Notes: a model not told the origin generated them from the letters alone. Shown: positions 33,636 through 44,798, numbered from the stretch's first letter. The stretch is 64,000 nucleotides of DNA from Pollenia angustigena (GCA_930367215.1 OV884059.1:149914511-149978510), one strand, 5' to 3'. A program made the numbers and translations.

Positions 33636-34502
33636 GGCGGCATGAAATAACCCCCCAAAATATAACCCCCCAAAAAAATAATGAAATAACCCCCCAAAAG
33701 TTTGAACAGAGAACAACAAAAGCGATTTTTGGGGGATTATTTCATTTTGTTTGGGGTGTTATTTCATTTTTTAATTGGGGTATTATTTCATATGAAATTA
33801 TCCCCCAAAAAATCATTATGAAATAAAGCCCCAATATATTTTTTGGGGGATTATTTCATTTTCAAATTTATAATGAAAACGTTTTTGGGCGCAAGAATTT
33901 ATTCACTTTGGTATACAGAACACCGGCTTCGATAAATAAAGCTGCTCTGCATAGCCGGCCTTCGGCCGGGCGCAATGGTTTTCTTCTATATGGTAAACCA
34001 AACACCGGCTTCGCTTACTAAAGCTTCTCTGTGTAGCCGGGTCGATTCGTTTTTTTGTACTATAGAGGAGAAAATCGTGGCGCTATGCAGAGAAGCTTTA
34101 GTTAGCGAAGCTGGTGTTTGGTATACCATAGAGAAAAAAGTCATTGCGCCCGGACGAAGTCCGGCTATGCAGAAAAGCCTTAGTTGGCGAAGCTTGTGTT
34201 TGGTATATCATAACATGATATCTATTGCGTGATTCTTTAAAGCAAAAGTGTATAATTGATTGTATTAAATATACTGGGCTCTTATTTCATTTCGGAAATT
34301 GGGGTTTTATTTCATATGAAATAAGCCCCCAAAAATTAGGGAATTATTTCATTTATGTTTGGGGCGTTATTTCATTTCGTTGGGGGTTAATTTCCTTTTC
34401 AAAATTGGGGCTTTATTGCATATGAAATAAGACCCCACGCTTTGGGGGGTTATTTCATTATTTTTTTGGGGGTTATATTTTGGGGGGTAATTTCATGCCG
34501 CC
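33636..34502. mobile_element. foldback hAT-like element (TGAAATAACCCCCC words), TSD TTTTCAACG
   Basis: The ends GGCGGCATGAAATAACCCCC and GGGGGGTAATTTCATGCCGC-C are inverted repeats. The flank TTTTCAACG is repeated at 33627-33635 and 34503-34511 (8 or 9 bp, depending on where the end is set). Words of the form (GGGG)TTATTTCAT / ATGAAATAAGCCCCC recur on both arms. The centre (33905-34215) holds inverted copies of the GC-rich CCGGCTTCGCTAACTAAAGC cassette. No transposase. Confidence 0.8.
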
Positions 34503-34919
34503 TTTTCAACGATATGTGTTAAAGTTTTGGATGGAAAAAGAGTTAATACATAATTAGTAAATAATAATAAATTAAATTTAACTACAATTTAGTTTAAACT
34601 TTATCATCAATTTACTTTTTTCCACTAAATAACGTTTATATTAGCTGAAAAAGAAATCTATGGTAGGAAATATACAGATTCAATTCAATTCTTTATTTAT
34701 TTATTTAGCATTTCCATATACAGATAGATTCCAAATAACCACTATGTTTACTTTGCTAAATTCAACAAAAATATTTATTTTTTATTTATTTTTAGTTGAA
34801 AAAAAGAAATTTTTGAATTAAGTTTTGCTGTTTTATAAATCTCAAAAAAATGTTTAACATTTCTAATTTTATCTTTTGCTGAAAATATAAAGCAATAATC
34901 AACTGAATTATGAAATTAA
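34503..34919. other. no gene recognised
   Basis: AT-rich DNA without recognisable features. Confidence 0.4.
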
Positions 34920-35046
34920 AAAAAAAAAATTATATAAATTTGCATATTATTCGAATGTGTATTCTAAATCAAATTACATTTTAAAATACACATTCGAATA
35001 ATATGCAAATTTCTATGATAAATGTTACTCACCATGAGAAATAAAT
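34920..35046. mobile_element. palindromic MITE (GCATATTATTCGAATGTGTA)
   Basis: TTTGCATATTATTCGAATGT and ACATTCGAATAATATGCAAA are exact inverted repeats around a short loop. The outer GTGAGTAACATTT also occurs in the copy at 3077-3236. Confidence 0.8.
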
Positions 35047-35059
35047 CTCATAAAACAAA

Positions 35060-35245
35060 AACAAAATATTATCAAAGTAATTTTTGGGAATATGTAATTT
35101 TTAATTAATAAAATTTTGTTTTTCGTGCTTAATTCCCAATTTTCATTCTTGATAAATGCAATGAAATTTGTTGGTGGATGATAAGCTAGTTTCTATGCGC
35201 ATTTCACTGGTTGTTTAGGCCTGATAATCAGGAAACCTTGTCCCA
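35060..35245 (-). repeat. GATCTGGCCTAAGC repeat family, partial
   Basis: TTCGTGCTTAATTCCCAATT, GCTAGTTTCTATGCGCATTT and CACTGGTTGTTTAGGCCTGA match the reverse of the family end at 33450-33600. Confidence 0.6.
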
Positions 35246-35859
35246 AAAAACTATATAACATTTCAGAGAAAATTTTTTTATTTAAAGGAAAGTTTTAATT
35301 TTTCTAAAATGTATTGAAATTTTGTATACCTCCCCCCTGCGGAAAATTTGTGTCAATTAGTCCAACAGACTGACTGGTCCTGTGGAAAATAGAACAAGTA
35401 CAAAAAGAAAGAACTCATGAACGGTGAAAGGAGAACCAATCATTTAACTGGTTTATGAAGAGCTAAAAGGTAGAAAGGGTAATGAATTACAGTACAGTAT
35501 TTACCGGTGGTGTGGCACATTTTTTGGGACTTTCTAAAATTTGGTTCTTGAATTTAATTCTAGGACTTGTTTTATTGAAATAATACTACATTGTAGTAAC
35601 TGTCACTAAACACGTCCATTGAGAATAGATGTGTGTCTGGTCAAATGGTGTCAATTAACCCCCTCCAATGACAACCCCATGTAAAAGTGATAGGTCTTAT
35701 TCATATAAAGTGTTAGAACTAGAACCGGTCTCTACCACCAAAGACCTATCACGGGAATACTTTGGTGTCAGTTCGCTTTCCTCTAGGGCCTTTACAACCA
35801 GTTGTGAAGAGGGTATACTTAATAAGTTTGCCATTCGATGTGAAACCTTTTAAATATTC
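35246..35859. other. no gene recognised
   Basis: No gene-like frame. The two overlapping short frames at 35668-35965 run into the SINE and are not supported. Confidence 0.4.
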
Positions 35860-35990
35860 TTCTAAAGTGGTGTTTCTTGAAACATGTAAAGATCAACCCG
35901 GGTTCAAATCCCAGCTCAGCCAAGAAAAATTATCAATAAATTTTAATAAAAATTCTAAGTTGTAAAAATTCCTTCCCCATAATAAACAAA
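35860..35990 (+). mobile_element. tRNA-derived SINE, 5'-truncated copy
   Basis: It begins inside the head (GTGGTGTTTCTTGAAACATG), keeps the B box GGGTTCAAATCCC and the AAATTATCAATAAATTTTAA tail. It lies directly before a longer copy in the same orientation. Confidence 0.75.
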
Positions 35991-35999
35991 TGTATTGAG

Positions 36000-36360
36000 G
36001 TTTTCAAGACAAAGTCTTGACAGAAAGAATACGAAAAAACAGAGGAAAAAGGAGGCAACATGTAATTTCAAATTTAAGTGATAATAACAGCAAATTTCGA
36101 ACCACCAGTACTACTGGTTAAAGATTGATGTTTGACTGTTGGCTAACGGGCACCGCAGTGGTGCAGTGGGTAGAACACAAAGATCTTCTGACGATAGAAA
36201 GTGGTGTTTCTTGAAACATGTAAAGACCAACCAGGGTTCAAATCCCAGCTCAGCCAAGAAAAATTATCAATAAATTTTAATAAAAATTCCAAGTCCAATC
36301 AAAATTAAATTTGATGAACTCAAGCCTAATTAAAGAATGTCAAAAATTAAAAATTAACAG
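36000..36360 (+). mobile_element. tRNA-derived SINE with A and B boxes
   Basis: The head GGGCACCGCAGTGGTGCAGT-GGGTAGAACA (about 36149-36178) has an A box (TGGTGCAGTGGG). The B box GGTTCAAATCC lies near 36236. Upstream TTCAAGACAAAGTCTTGACAG...GAAAAAACAGAGG and downstream AATAAATTTTAATAAAAATT...AAGCCTAATTAAAG match the spacer and tail of the 561-bp units at 38-41 kb, although the heads differ. Confidence 0.75.
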
Positions 36361-36536
36361 TTCAACTAAAAATCAAAATTGTTCTTCTAATGTTTATCTA
36401 AAGTACATATCTGTGCAAGTAAGGAAAAAGTACTTAAGTCTATTTTTTATTTTTGTAGGAATGCAATTTTAAACTTTTAAGGTTTTTTTGAAAATATATT
36501 TTTATTCTAATAAAATCATCACTTCGTTAATAATAT

Positions 36537-36713
36537 CTGTGGCGTTCTGACAAAACATCTTAAGTCGAATTTAAAAAGTGTAAAAAAATGCTTTTAACCA
36601 TACGAATTTTCTTTCAAAAAACATTTTTGTTAACGTTTTTAAAATTTTGTATTATAAACGAATTATTGCTTCACCGAGCTCGACTTAAGATGTTTTGCCA
36701 AAATGTCACAGGT
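36537..36713. mobile_element. MITE (ACATCTTAAGTCGA)
   Basis: CTGTGGCGTTCTGACAAAAC-ATCTTAAGTCGA at the left is mirrored by TCGACTTAAGATGTTTTGCC-AAAATGTCACAG at the right. About 177 bp, no coding frame. Confidence 0.7.
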
Positions 36714-37199
36714 ATTTTTTAAAGTTTTTATACCTTAACACTCCCAACGTTACAGATCGGAACTAAACTTAAGCTCTTATTCCAAATATTATTTCTTTCA
36801 CATTGATAAAAAAAAAAACAAAAAGTAATTTTGCTATAACTACCAGAAAAATCGTACAAAATATTTGAATCTATGTCCATGGAGATTAAAAAGGTGTCAT
36901 TAACTCAAATTTTGCTTAAGTTGAATTAAGCAATCTTCCCTTTTGCCACAGATATATTCTGGGTCCTAGAGTAATTCTTAGTCCATTAAACCGTATCCGT
37001 CTGTTGAAAACACTCTCTCTTCCGAAAGGCCCAACAGAAAACAACAATTTTGGTGACAAATTGCTTAAATTTGGTGCAGAATTGCACCAAATTTAGCATA
37101 AGTTCGTTTTTGTGACTATGAATCCCACCACTGTATAGATGGCTCAATAATTTACCATATGCCTTCTATAAAAACAATTCATGAAAACTCAATTTCGGA
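36714..37199. other. no gene recognised
   Basis: A small mirrored pair, CAAATTTTGCTTAAGTTGAA (36905) and GCACCAAATTTAGCATAAGT (37085), is the only structure seen. Confidence 0.35.
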
Positions 37200-37850
37200 A
37201 CACGCCTGCACTCATAGAAAAATCCATTTTCATATTGAAGATGCTCTAACAACAGAATTGTGACATCAATGTTATTACAAATGGCATCAATGGGGCAAAA
37301 ATTTACATCAATTCAATGACGAACGTCAGCATAAAATTCTGTCATATTTTATGCGTCATCTATGCTATGACTACATTGACATTATTTCTATGCCACATTT
37401 TGTGTATAATTAACATTATTTCGTGTTTAAAAAATAAAATAAGAAGCCAAAATTCCTATATTCTATTTGTTTTAGTTATTAAGTTGAAAACAACAAATTT
37501 TTAAAGTAGAATGGATAGGAAAACCATATCGGGCATGCTGCTGGCGTCTTATAATTGAGAGTTCTTCTGTAAACAAACATGTGAAACGGGTAAGTAAATA
37601 ATTATATTCTCTTATTTTGACAGTTTGTCTTTAAATTAAGCCTAATGAGTCCTTTCTCCTATGTTACTGAGTCATCCAAGTGATAACATGTTTTATTAAA
37701 CCGACTCTTCATTGCTGTAACGCCGATGTGTCATCCCATTGATGACAAAATTTCAATTTTTGGCCCAAAGACACTTGGCATAGTACTAATGTCATAATAC
37801 ATCAGCGTTGTGACGCATTTACTAACAGTGTTAAGCCGCAACGAACTTTA
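37200..37850. mobile_element. element with TGACATCAATG words and the ATATCGGG core
   Basis: Both halves are rich in GACATCAATG / CATTGATGAC-type words (37262-37385 and 37725-37830). The centre at 37505-37600 has AAAGTAGAATGGATAGGAAA-ACCATATCGGG, CTTCTGTAAACAAACATGTG and GGGTAAGTA, related to the cores at 58022-58135 and 59980-60075. The ends are not resolved. Confidence 0.5.
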
Positions 37851-37895
37851 ATCCTATGAGGTCAGTTTTTTTAAAGATTTACTAATAATAATTAG

Positions 37896-38281
37896 TATTG
37901 TGGTTATTTTGTTGAACTATTTATGGTTTTAAATCCAAATTTTTAATATTTTTAATTAGGCTTAAGTTCATGAAATTTAATTTTTATTAAATTATTTTTG
38001 TGAAGAAAGGAATTTTACAACATGAAAATTAATTAAAATTGTTATTGATAATCTTTCATTCTTGACGTGGCTCGGGCTCGAACCCTGGCCAGCAGGTTAC
38101 CATGACATGTTTCGATCGCAACCACTCGATCTCCTCAGATGGATTTGCCGTCTTACACTCGCAGCCATCGACGACTGCTGACGTCACTAGTCAAACATCA
38201 ATCCTTAAACCAAATTGTATTTTAACATTTGGTAGATCGAAATTTGCTTTCCTGAATGATTATCCATTTTAATTGATTTTA
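37896..38281 (-). repeat. inverted SINE-like unit heading the 38-41 kb array
   Basis: It is the reverse complement of the array unit from TATTGTGG (37896) to GATTTTAC (38281), including the B box and the TCGTCGATGGCTGCGAGTG segment. It meets the direct array head to head at about 38282. Confidence 0.9.
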
Positions 38282-41035
38282 CAGAAGTAAAATGAAAAAA
38301 CATGTAAAATCAATTAAAATGGATAATCATTCAGGAAAGCAAATTTCGATCTACCAAATGTTAAAATACAATTTGGTTTAAGGATTGATGTTTGACTAGT
38401 GACGTCAGCAGTCGTCGATGGCTGCGAGTGTAAGACGGCAAATCCATCTGAGGAGATCGAGTGGTTGCGATCGAAACATGTCATGGTAACCTGCCGGCCA
38501 GGGTTCGAGCCCGAGCCACGTCAAGAATGAAAGATTATCAATAACAATTTTAATTAATTTTCATGTTGTAAAATTCCTTTCTTCACAAAAATAATTTAAT
38601 AAAAATTAAATTTCATGAACTTAAGCCTAATTAAAAATATTAAAAATTTGGATTAAAAACCATAAATAGTTCAACAAAATAACCACAATACTTATTATTG
38701 TTAAAGCTAAGGCACGAGCTCTATGTGTACATTTGTCCTTCAAGTTGTGCTGAAAAAGGTCAACAGAAAAGAGAAAGACAAAGTGAAAAAACAAAAAATG
38801 TACTTGGACTTCAAGAAAAATTCTTGACGAAAGTACGAAAAAACAGAAGTAAATGAAAAAACATGTAAAATCAATTAAAATGGATAATCATTCAGGAAAG
38901 CAAATTTCGATCTACCAAATGTTAAAATACAATTTGGTTTAAGGATTGACGTTTGACTAGTGACGTCAGCAGTCGTCGATGGCTGCGAGTGTAAGACGGC
39001 AAATCCATCTGAGGAGATCGAGTGGTTGCGATCGAAACATGTCATGGTAACCTGCCGGCCAGGGTTCGAGCCCGAGCCACGTCAAGAATGAAAGATTATC
39101 AATAACAATTTTAATTAATTTTCATGTTGTAAAATTCCTTTCTTCACAAAAATAATTTAATAAAAATTAAATTTCATGAACTTAAGCCTAATTAAAACTA
39201 TTAAAAATTTGGATTAGAAACCATAAATAGTTCAACAAAATAACCACAATACTAATTATTGTTAAAGCTAAGGCACGAGCTCTATGTGTACATTTGTCCT
39301 TCAAGTTGTGCTGAAAAAGCTCAACAGAAAAGAGAAAGACAAAGTGAAAAAACAAAAAATGTACTTGGACTTCAAGAAAAATTCTTGACGAAAGTACGAA
39401 AAAACAGAAGTAAATGAAAAAACATGTAAAATCAATTAAAATGGATAATCATTCAGGAAAGCAAATTTCGATCTACCAAATGTTAAAATACAATTTGGTT
39501 TAAGGATTGATGTTTGACTAGTGACGTCAGCAGTCGTCGATGGCTGCGAGTGTAAGACGGCAAATCCATCTGAGGAGATCGAGTGGTTGCGATCGAAACA
39601 TGTCATGGTAACCTGCCGGCCAGGGTTCGAGCCCGAGCCACGTCAAGAATGAAAGATTATCAATAACAATTTTAATTAATTTTCATGTTGTAAAATTCCT
39701 TTCTTCACAAAAATAATTTAATAAAAATTAACAGCCAGTTCATGGATTTCGAACGTCATCGTTCGCATAGAAAATAACATTAAAAACAAAAACAAACTTC
39801 GAACAATGTCCGAATTTTGTTTTTGTTTTAAATGTAATTTTCTATGCGAACGATGACGTTCGATATCGTTAAACAGGCAGTAAATTTCATGAACTTAAGC
39901 CTAATTAAAAATATTAAAAATTTGGATTAAAAACCATAAATAGTTCAACAAAATAACCACAATACTTATTATTGTTAAAGCTAAGGCACGAGCTCTATGT
40001 GTACATTTGTCCTTCAAGTTGTGCTGAAAAAGGTCAACAGAAAAGAGAAAGACAAAGTGAAAAAACAAAAAATGTACTTGGACTTCAAGAAAAATTCTTG
40101 ACGAAAGTACGAAAAAACAGAAGTAAATGAAAAAACATGTAAAATCAATTAAAATGGATAATCATTCAGGAAAGCAAATTTCGATCTACCAAATGTTAAA
40201 ATACAATTTGGTTTAAGGATTGATGTTTGACTAGTGACGTCAGCAGTCGTCGATGGCTGCGAGTGTAAGACGGCAAATCCATCTGAGGAGATCGAGTGGT
40301 TGCGATCGAAACATGTCATGGTAACCTGCCGGCCAGGGTTCGAGCCCGAGCCACGTCAAGAATGAAAGATTATCAATAACAATTTTAATTAATTTTCATG
40401 TTGTAAAATTCCTTTCTTCACAAAAATAATTTAATAAAAATTAAATTTCATGAACTTAAGCCTAATTAAAACTATTAAAAATTTGGATTAAAAACCATAA
40501 ATAGTTCAACAAAATAACCACAATACTAATTATTGTTAAAGCTAAGGCACGAGCTCTATGTGTACATTTGTCCTTCAAGTTGTGCTGAAAAAGCTCAACA
40601 GAAAAGAGAAAGACAAAGTGAAAAAACAAAAAATGTACTTGGACTTCAAGAAAAATTCTTGACGAAAGTACGAAAAAACAGAAGTAAATGAAAAAACATG
40701 TAACATCAATTAAAATGGATAATCATTCAGGAAAGCAAATTTCGATCTACCAAATGTTAAAATACAATTTGGTTTAAGGATTGATGTTTGACTAGTGACG
40801 TCAGCAGTCGTCGATGGCTGCGAGTGTAAGACGGCAAATCCATCTGAGGAGATCGAGTGGTTGCGATCGAAACATGTCATGGTAACCTGCCGGCCAGGGT
40901 TCGAGCCCGAGCCACGTCAAGAATGAAAGATTATCAATAACAATTTTAATTAATTTTCATGTTGTAAAATTCCTTTCTTCACAAAAATAATTTAATAAAA
41001 ATTAAATTTCATGAACTTAAGCCTAATTAAAAATA
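38282..41035 (+). repeat. tandem array of 561-bp SINE-like units (~4.6 copies, A/B dimers)
   Basis: GGATAATCATTCAGG starts at 38321, 38882, 39443, 40156 and 40717, giving periods 561, 561, 713 and 561. The 713 is 561 plus a 152-bp insertion. Each unit has a B box (GGGTTCGAGCCC), an upstream TGGCTGCGAGTG that may be a decayed A box, a tail (AAGCCTAATTAAA...TTCAACAAAATAACC) and a spacer. Units alternate between two sequence variants, A (AAAATATTAAA, AAAGGTCAAC) and B (AAACTATTAAA, AAAGCTCAAC), so the higher-order repeat is 1122 bp. The whole block with the inverted unit is flanked by TTAAAGATTTACTAATA (37871-37887 and 41036-41052). Confidence 0.9.
39732..39880. mobile_element. PIF/Harbinger-type MITE (CTGCCTGTT family) with known empty site
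   Basis: It interrupts one array unit exactly: the other units read ATTAAATTTCATG, and here TAA is duplicated around 149 bp (CAGCCAGTTCATGG...TTAAACAGGCAG). The inner arms TCGAACGTCATCGTTCGCAT are perfect inverted repeats. Confidence 0.92.
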
Positions 41036-41052
41036 TTAAAGATTTACTAATA

Positions 41053-41160
41053 TTATTCCATATAAATCCAAATTTTGAAATATCTCTCTCTCGGTGGAGG
41101 GTATTAAAGATTCGGCACAGCCAAATATAGATAGCACTTTTACTTGTTTGTAACTTAATT
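41053..41160 (-). mobile_element. HINE/DINE-1-type end fragment
   Basis: On the minus strand: AAACAAGTAAAAGTGCTATC, TTTGGCTGTGCCGAATC, AATACCCTCCACCGAG, the usual 5' phrase of these elements. Confidence 0.6.
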
Positions 41161-41170
41161 TATTTTCTAA

Positions 41171-41296
41171 GGGCCATTATTACAACTTGAAGTTAGCTTA
41201 AGTTAAGATTAAATTGACAGATAATAATGTGTTATCTGTCAAAAAGCGTCTGTTAACTGTCGGATAACAGCTAACGCCAAGTTATAATAATGGCCC
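41171..41296. mobile_element. PIF/Harbinger-type MITE (GGGCCATTATTA), 126 bp, TSD TAA
   Basis: Inverse-orientation copy of 23605-23730 with identical length. TAA flanks both ends. Confidence 0.88.
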
Positions 41297-41429
41297 TAAA
41301 TGAAACAAATAAATTAGTTTATTGAAAAATCTATTGCAAGAAGAGGAATACAACTGGTCGTAATGTTTGGCTAAATTAATTTTTTTTAACAAATTCTAAA
41401 ATTTATCGAAGGATATAAGTTTTGTTTAA

Positions 41430-41641
41430 GACCCCATTTACATCTATGCAATTAACGCCGAGTTTTTTTTCTATTTTCTTTTAAAGTAGTTCCTACGAAA
41501 CTTTTTTCACCTTTACATTTACATTTTTTTCAAGCATTTTTTCAACTTTTTCAACCCCGTTTTCTTCCCTACACCTCTTGCTAACAAACAAAAAGTTGCA
41601 TGCGAAAGTTGCGGCGTTAATTGCATAATGTAAATATGGTC
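41430..41641. mobile_element. PIF/Harbinger-type MITE (AATTAACGCCG family), TSD TAA
   Basis: The ends GACCCCATTTACATCTATGC and GCATAATGTAAATATGGTC are flanked by TAA. The interior is the reverse of 21996-22200. Confidence 0.85.
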
Positions 41642-41644
41642 TAA

Positions 41645-42099
41645 GACAAATTTTTTAAAAAATGATTATTTCATTGCAAATTTTATTAAAACTTGACAAA
41701 ATTCAAGATTTGTTATAATACAAATGGAATAAAAAAAATTGTATTTAAGTAGTGATATTATAAATAGGATTACATATTTTTACAAATAGTGTCAAAAATA
41801 TTAATTTTTTTAAATATTGCACTTATTCATATTTCTCAGGAGTGTATGCATGCTCCCAACTTTATATGAAAAAGTTTAATTAGTTCTCTCATATAAAAAA
41901 GAGGTTCCCAGACTGTGAACAAACCTTATGGCATGCACCCAAATTTGTTTGGAAAAGTTGAATGGGTTCTCTCTCAAACACACTATTTATTTAATTGCGG
42001 GGTTTCTTTACCTAATTTTAAAAAATTAAACAAATATTTAGTACATTTAAACGAAACCTTGTTAATTAATTTTGATAACTAATATGCATGTGGGAGTGT
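41645..42099. other. no gene recognised
   Basis: AT-rich. GCATGCTCCCAACTTTATATG (41848) and GCATGCACCCAAATTTGTTTG (41932) are loosely repeated. Confidence 0.35.
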
Positions 42100-42645
42100 A
42101 AATAAAACTGAACTGGCAAAGTAAAATAAAGTTATTGGTTTTTTCTTTACCCACTTACAACTACATTTAGAGTTGACAAAAAATCAACCAATTGTAGTCG
42201 GGACTGTAAGAAAAGATAAACTCACTGCTTATTGTTGTTGGTTTTGTTTAAGCTTTGATATTATTACAAGTAAAACTGGGGTTTAAAATTCTTATTCGCT
42301 TAACAGTTTTATTTGTATAATATTTTTAGTATTTTTAAAATCTTTGAATGGAGTTTCCTGACGATCTGGCCTAAGCAACCAGTGAAATGCGCATAGGAAT
42401 AGCTTATACCTTCAACAATAAATTTCAGTTTATCAATATGTAGTATAAAATGGGAATTTAGCACATTTAAACAAAACCTTGTGTATTAATTTTTGAATCC
42501 CTAGAAAATCTTTGATAAGTATTTTTCATTAATAAGATTTTGTTTGTCGTGCTTAATTCCCAATTTTAATTCTTGATAAAAACAGTAAAATTTATTGTTT
42601 GAGGATAAGCTAGTTTCTATGTGCAGAGAAATGCTGGTTGCACTG
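42100..42645. repeat. GATCTGGCCTAAGC repeat family, copy 3 plus inverted end piece
   Basis: TACCCACTTACAACTACATT, AACCAATTGTAGTCGGGACTG, TTCCTGACGATCTGGCC and CAGTGAAATGCGCATAGG match 33165-33600. The inverted end piece TTCGTGCTTAATTCCCAATT follows at 42545. Confidence 0.65.
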
Positions 42646-43552
42646 GTTTAAGTTAACAATTAAACATTGGTTTAAATTAAAATTAAGTAAGTTTGAACCA
42701 CGATTTCGAAGGAAAACTCAGTTTGCTTAACTTACATTTAAAACAAAAACAAAATTTAAAATATTAGAAATCGGGGGACAGTCAGTTAGTCCTAGATATG
42801 TTATCAACGCGACATTTTAACGTATGTGCTTTTCCCTTTTTAACGAAAAACCTAATTACTTAATCGATGTTGGTACCTTTTCGTAGGGTAACTTTACATT
42901 TATTTTATCTACTAAACTATTATTTTATTTGTGGACTTTAATTTTAACAATGTGATTTCCAAACTCATACGTCAATAATACGAAGCCAGATACACAGCAT
43001 TTGTGCAAAGTATGTACGAATTTGAAATTTAAACAGAAACTAAAACTAATAAAATTATTTCGTTTAATTTTTTGAGATTTAAATGCGGGGAGAATTCAAA
43101 TAAATAACAAAACAGCAAAAAACACACTGACAAGCAAAACCCAAAACCAAAAAAAAAAAAAAACACATACAATTTATAGTTAAATGTACTCGAACAAGCA
43201 AATGACAGACAAGCTTTGCAAACTTTAGCTTTAAACAATATTTAGTTAAGTTTGGAACGTGTAACTGTTAAAACGTACTTTTTCGCACGGAAGTAAAGAA
43301 AAAACAAAAGAAGACAAACAAACGCTTAAACGATCTGCCGAAAAACGTACGCTAACAAACGGTAACTGCAGCCTTCTGTCACTCATACAACAGCACAATT
43401 TCTGTTGTTACTGACTTTTCGTGTAAACGTATGCAAATTTTGAATAAATCAAAAAAAAAAAATAATAAAAATCATAAACGATTTTATTTTGTTGAAAGCA
43501 ATAAACTTTTAAATTTGTAAAGAAATAAAAAAAAAAGAATTTTAACAACAAA
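42646..43552. promoter_or_regulatory. presumed upstream region and leader of the second gene
   Basis: Contains a remnant GCTTAACTTACATTTAAAAC (CTGCCTGTT-MITE interior) near 42724. No TATA box is evident. The leader just before the ATG is very A-rich (AATTTTAACAACAAA), like that of obst-A. Confidence 0.35.
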
Positions 43553-43595
43553 ATGGCATTTAAGTTTATAGTTTTGGCTCTTATGGTGTCTTATG
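43553..43595 (+). CDS. first coding exon of a secreted protein gene (partial)
   Basis: ATG in an A-rich context (AACAACAAA before it) opens MAFKFIVLALMVSY, a typical signal-peptide start. It stops at a strong donor, GTAAGT, at 43596. The phase is 1, as at the same point in obst-A, where the signal peptide is also alone on exon 1. No following exon is recognisable up to 64000, so the intron probably exceeds 20 kb or the next exon is short and missed. In Drosophila, as I recall, Peritrophin-A lies next to obst-A. That gene, or a cuticle protein gene, is the natural candidate, but 14 residues cannot decide. Confidence 0.55.
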
Positions 43596-44481
43596 GTAAG
43601 TACCCGTCTCGCCTGCACCTACACTTCCTCACCCCCACTTTTCAAAAAAATTAAATAACCATTTCTATTTCTGCCTATTAAATATGTTTTTTTTTTTTTT
43701 AATTATTAAATAGAATAATAATTCAAGTTGTGTTATGGTCAATTGGTTTAAGGCAATTGACTTAAAAGTTTTACTTTCAAAATTACTTGTGTACTAGACC
43801 ACCTTATTCACTCACATACCAGCTAATCGCACCAAAACCGATTCCATTAAAAAACCAATATTTATGACTTAATTATGCCAATATTTGTAAGGCAGCCAGT
43901 AGTGGCAATAACAGTAACTGTAGTAGCCAAAGCCAATCGATTTAATATGTCTGTTATCCGTCTTACCAATTCTTTTTTTTTGCGGTCTTATAAATTTTTT
44001 TTTTTGGAGTTTTGTTTTTTTTTTTGCTCTAACAATCAATTACCGAATCATATCAATTGTTCAAGTTACCTACTTTTGAGCATTATTATGCATTTAGTTT
44101 TTTTTTATAAAAAATTTTATATTTGTTACATATTTTGGTTTTGTGTTTGAAATTAGATTGTTATCTGCGCTGCCAGAAGGCGGGGTAGTATTTACAAAAA
44201 AAAAAACAAAAAAAACTGCTTACTAGTTTTAAAAACTAAACATTCTATTTTTCTTTATAAAAAAAAAACTAGGAATATTTAGTGGTTTGCAAAAGTTGTG
44301 TTTGGTTACAATCATTTTTATTAAAATTTCAAATTTCTTTGCATAATTTTTTTTTTGTTAAGTAATTTTTGTTAAATTAAATTGGAATTTTTCAAAGAAA
44401 AAAAATTTAAGTACAATAAATGTGTAAATTTTACAAATATTTAAGCAAAATTCAAAATAGTTTATCAAGCCTTTTTTTTTT
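43596..44481. other. start of the second gene's intron, nothing recognised
   Basis: T-rich DNA. The 91-codon frame at 43875-44150 is low-complexity and lacks any family signature. Confidence 0.45.
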
Positions 44482-44798
44482 GGCTCTGTGAAATCAGCCC
44501 CAGGTGCAATAAGTTCCAGTGTAATAACTCCCAATGAAATAAAAATCCCAAAATCAATGAAATAAGTCCCAAACTGGAAAAAATAATTAAATCCCAAAAA
44601 AAATTAAATAATTTCCAAGTCTAAAATGAAACAAACCCCAACTTGTGGGAGTTGTTTCATTATGAAATAACTCCTATAGACATTAATGAAATAACTTCCA
44701 AAACAGTCCATCGAAAAGAAATGAAATAAGGCCAAAAAAAATTAAAGAACTCTCAAAGAAATTAATTATATCTATACCTATTCGTTTTACTTGAATAT

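Noticed and set aside
33975..34232. 85-codon frame in the foldback element
   Set aside because: It translates the inverted GC-rich cassette and has no family signature.
43875..44150. 91-codon frame soon after the second gene's exon 1, considered as exon 2
   Set aside because: No fitting acceptor or cysteine pattern; low-complexity F-rich sequence.
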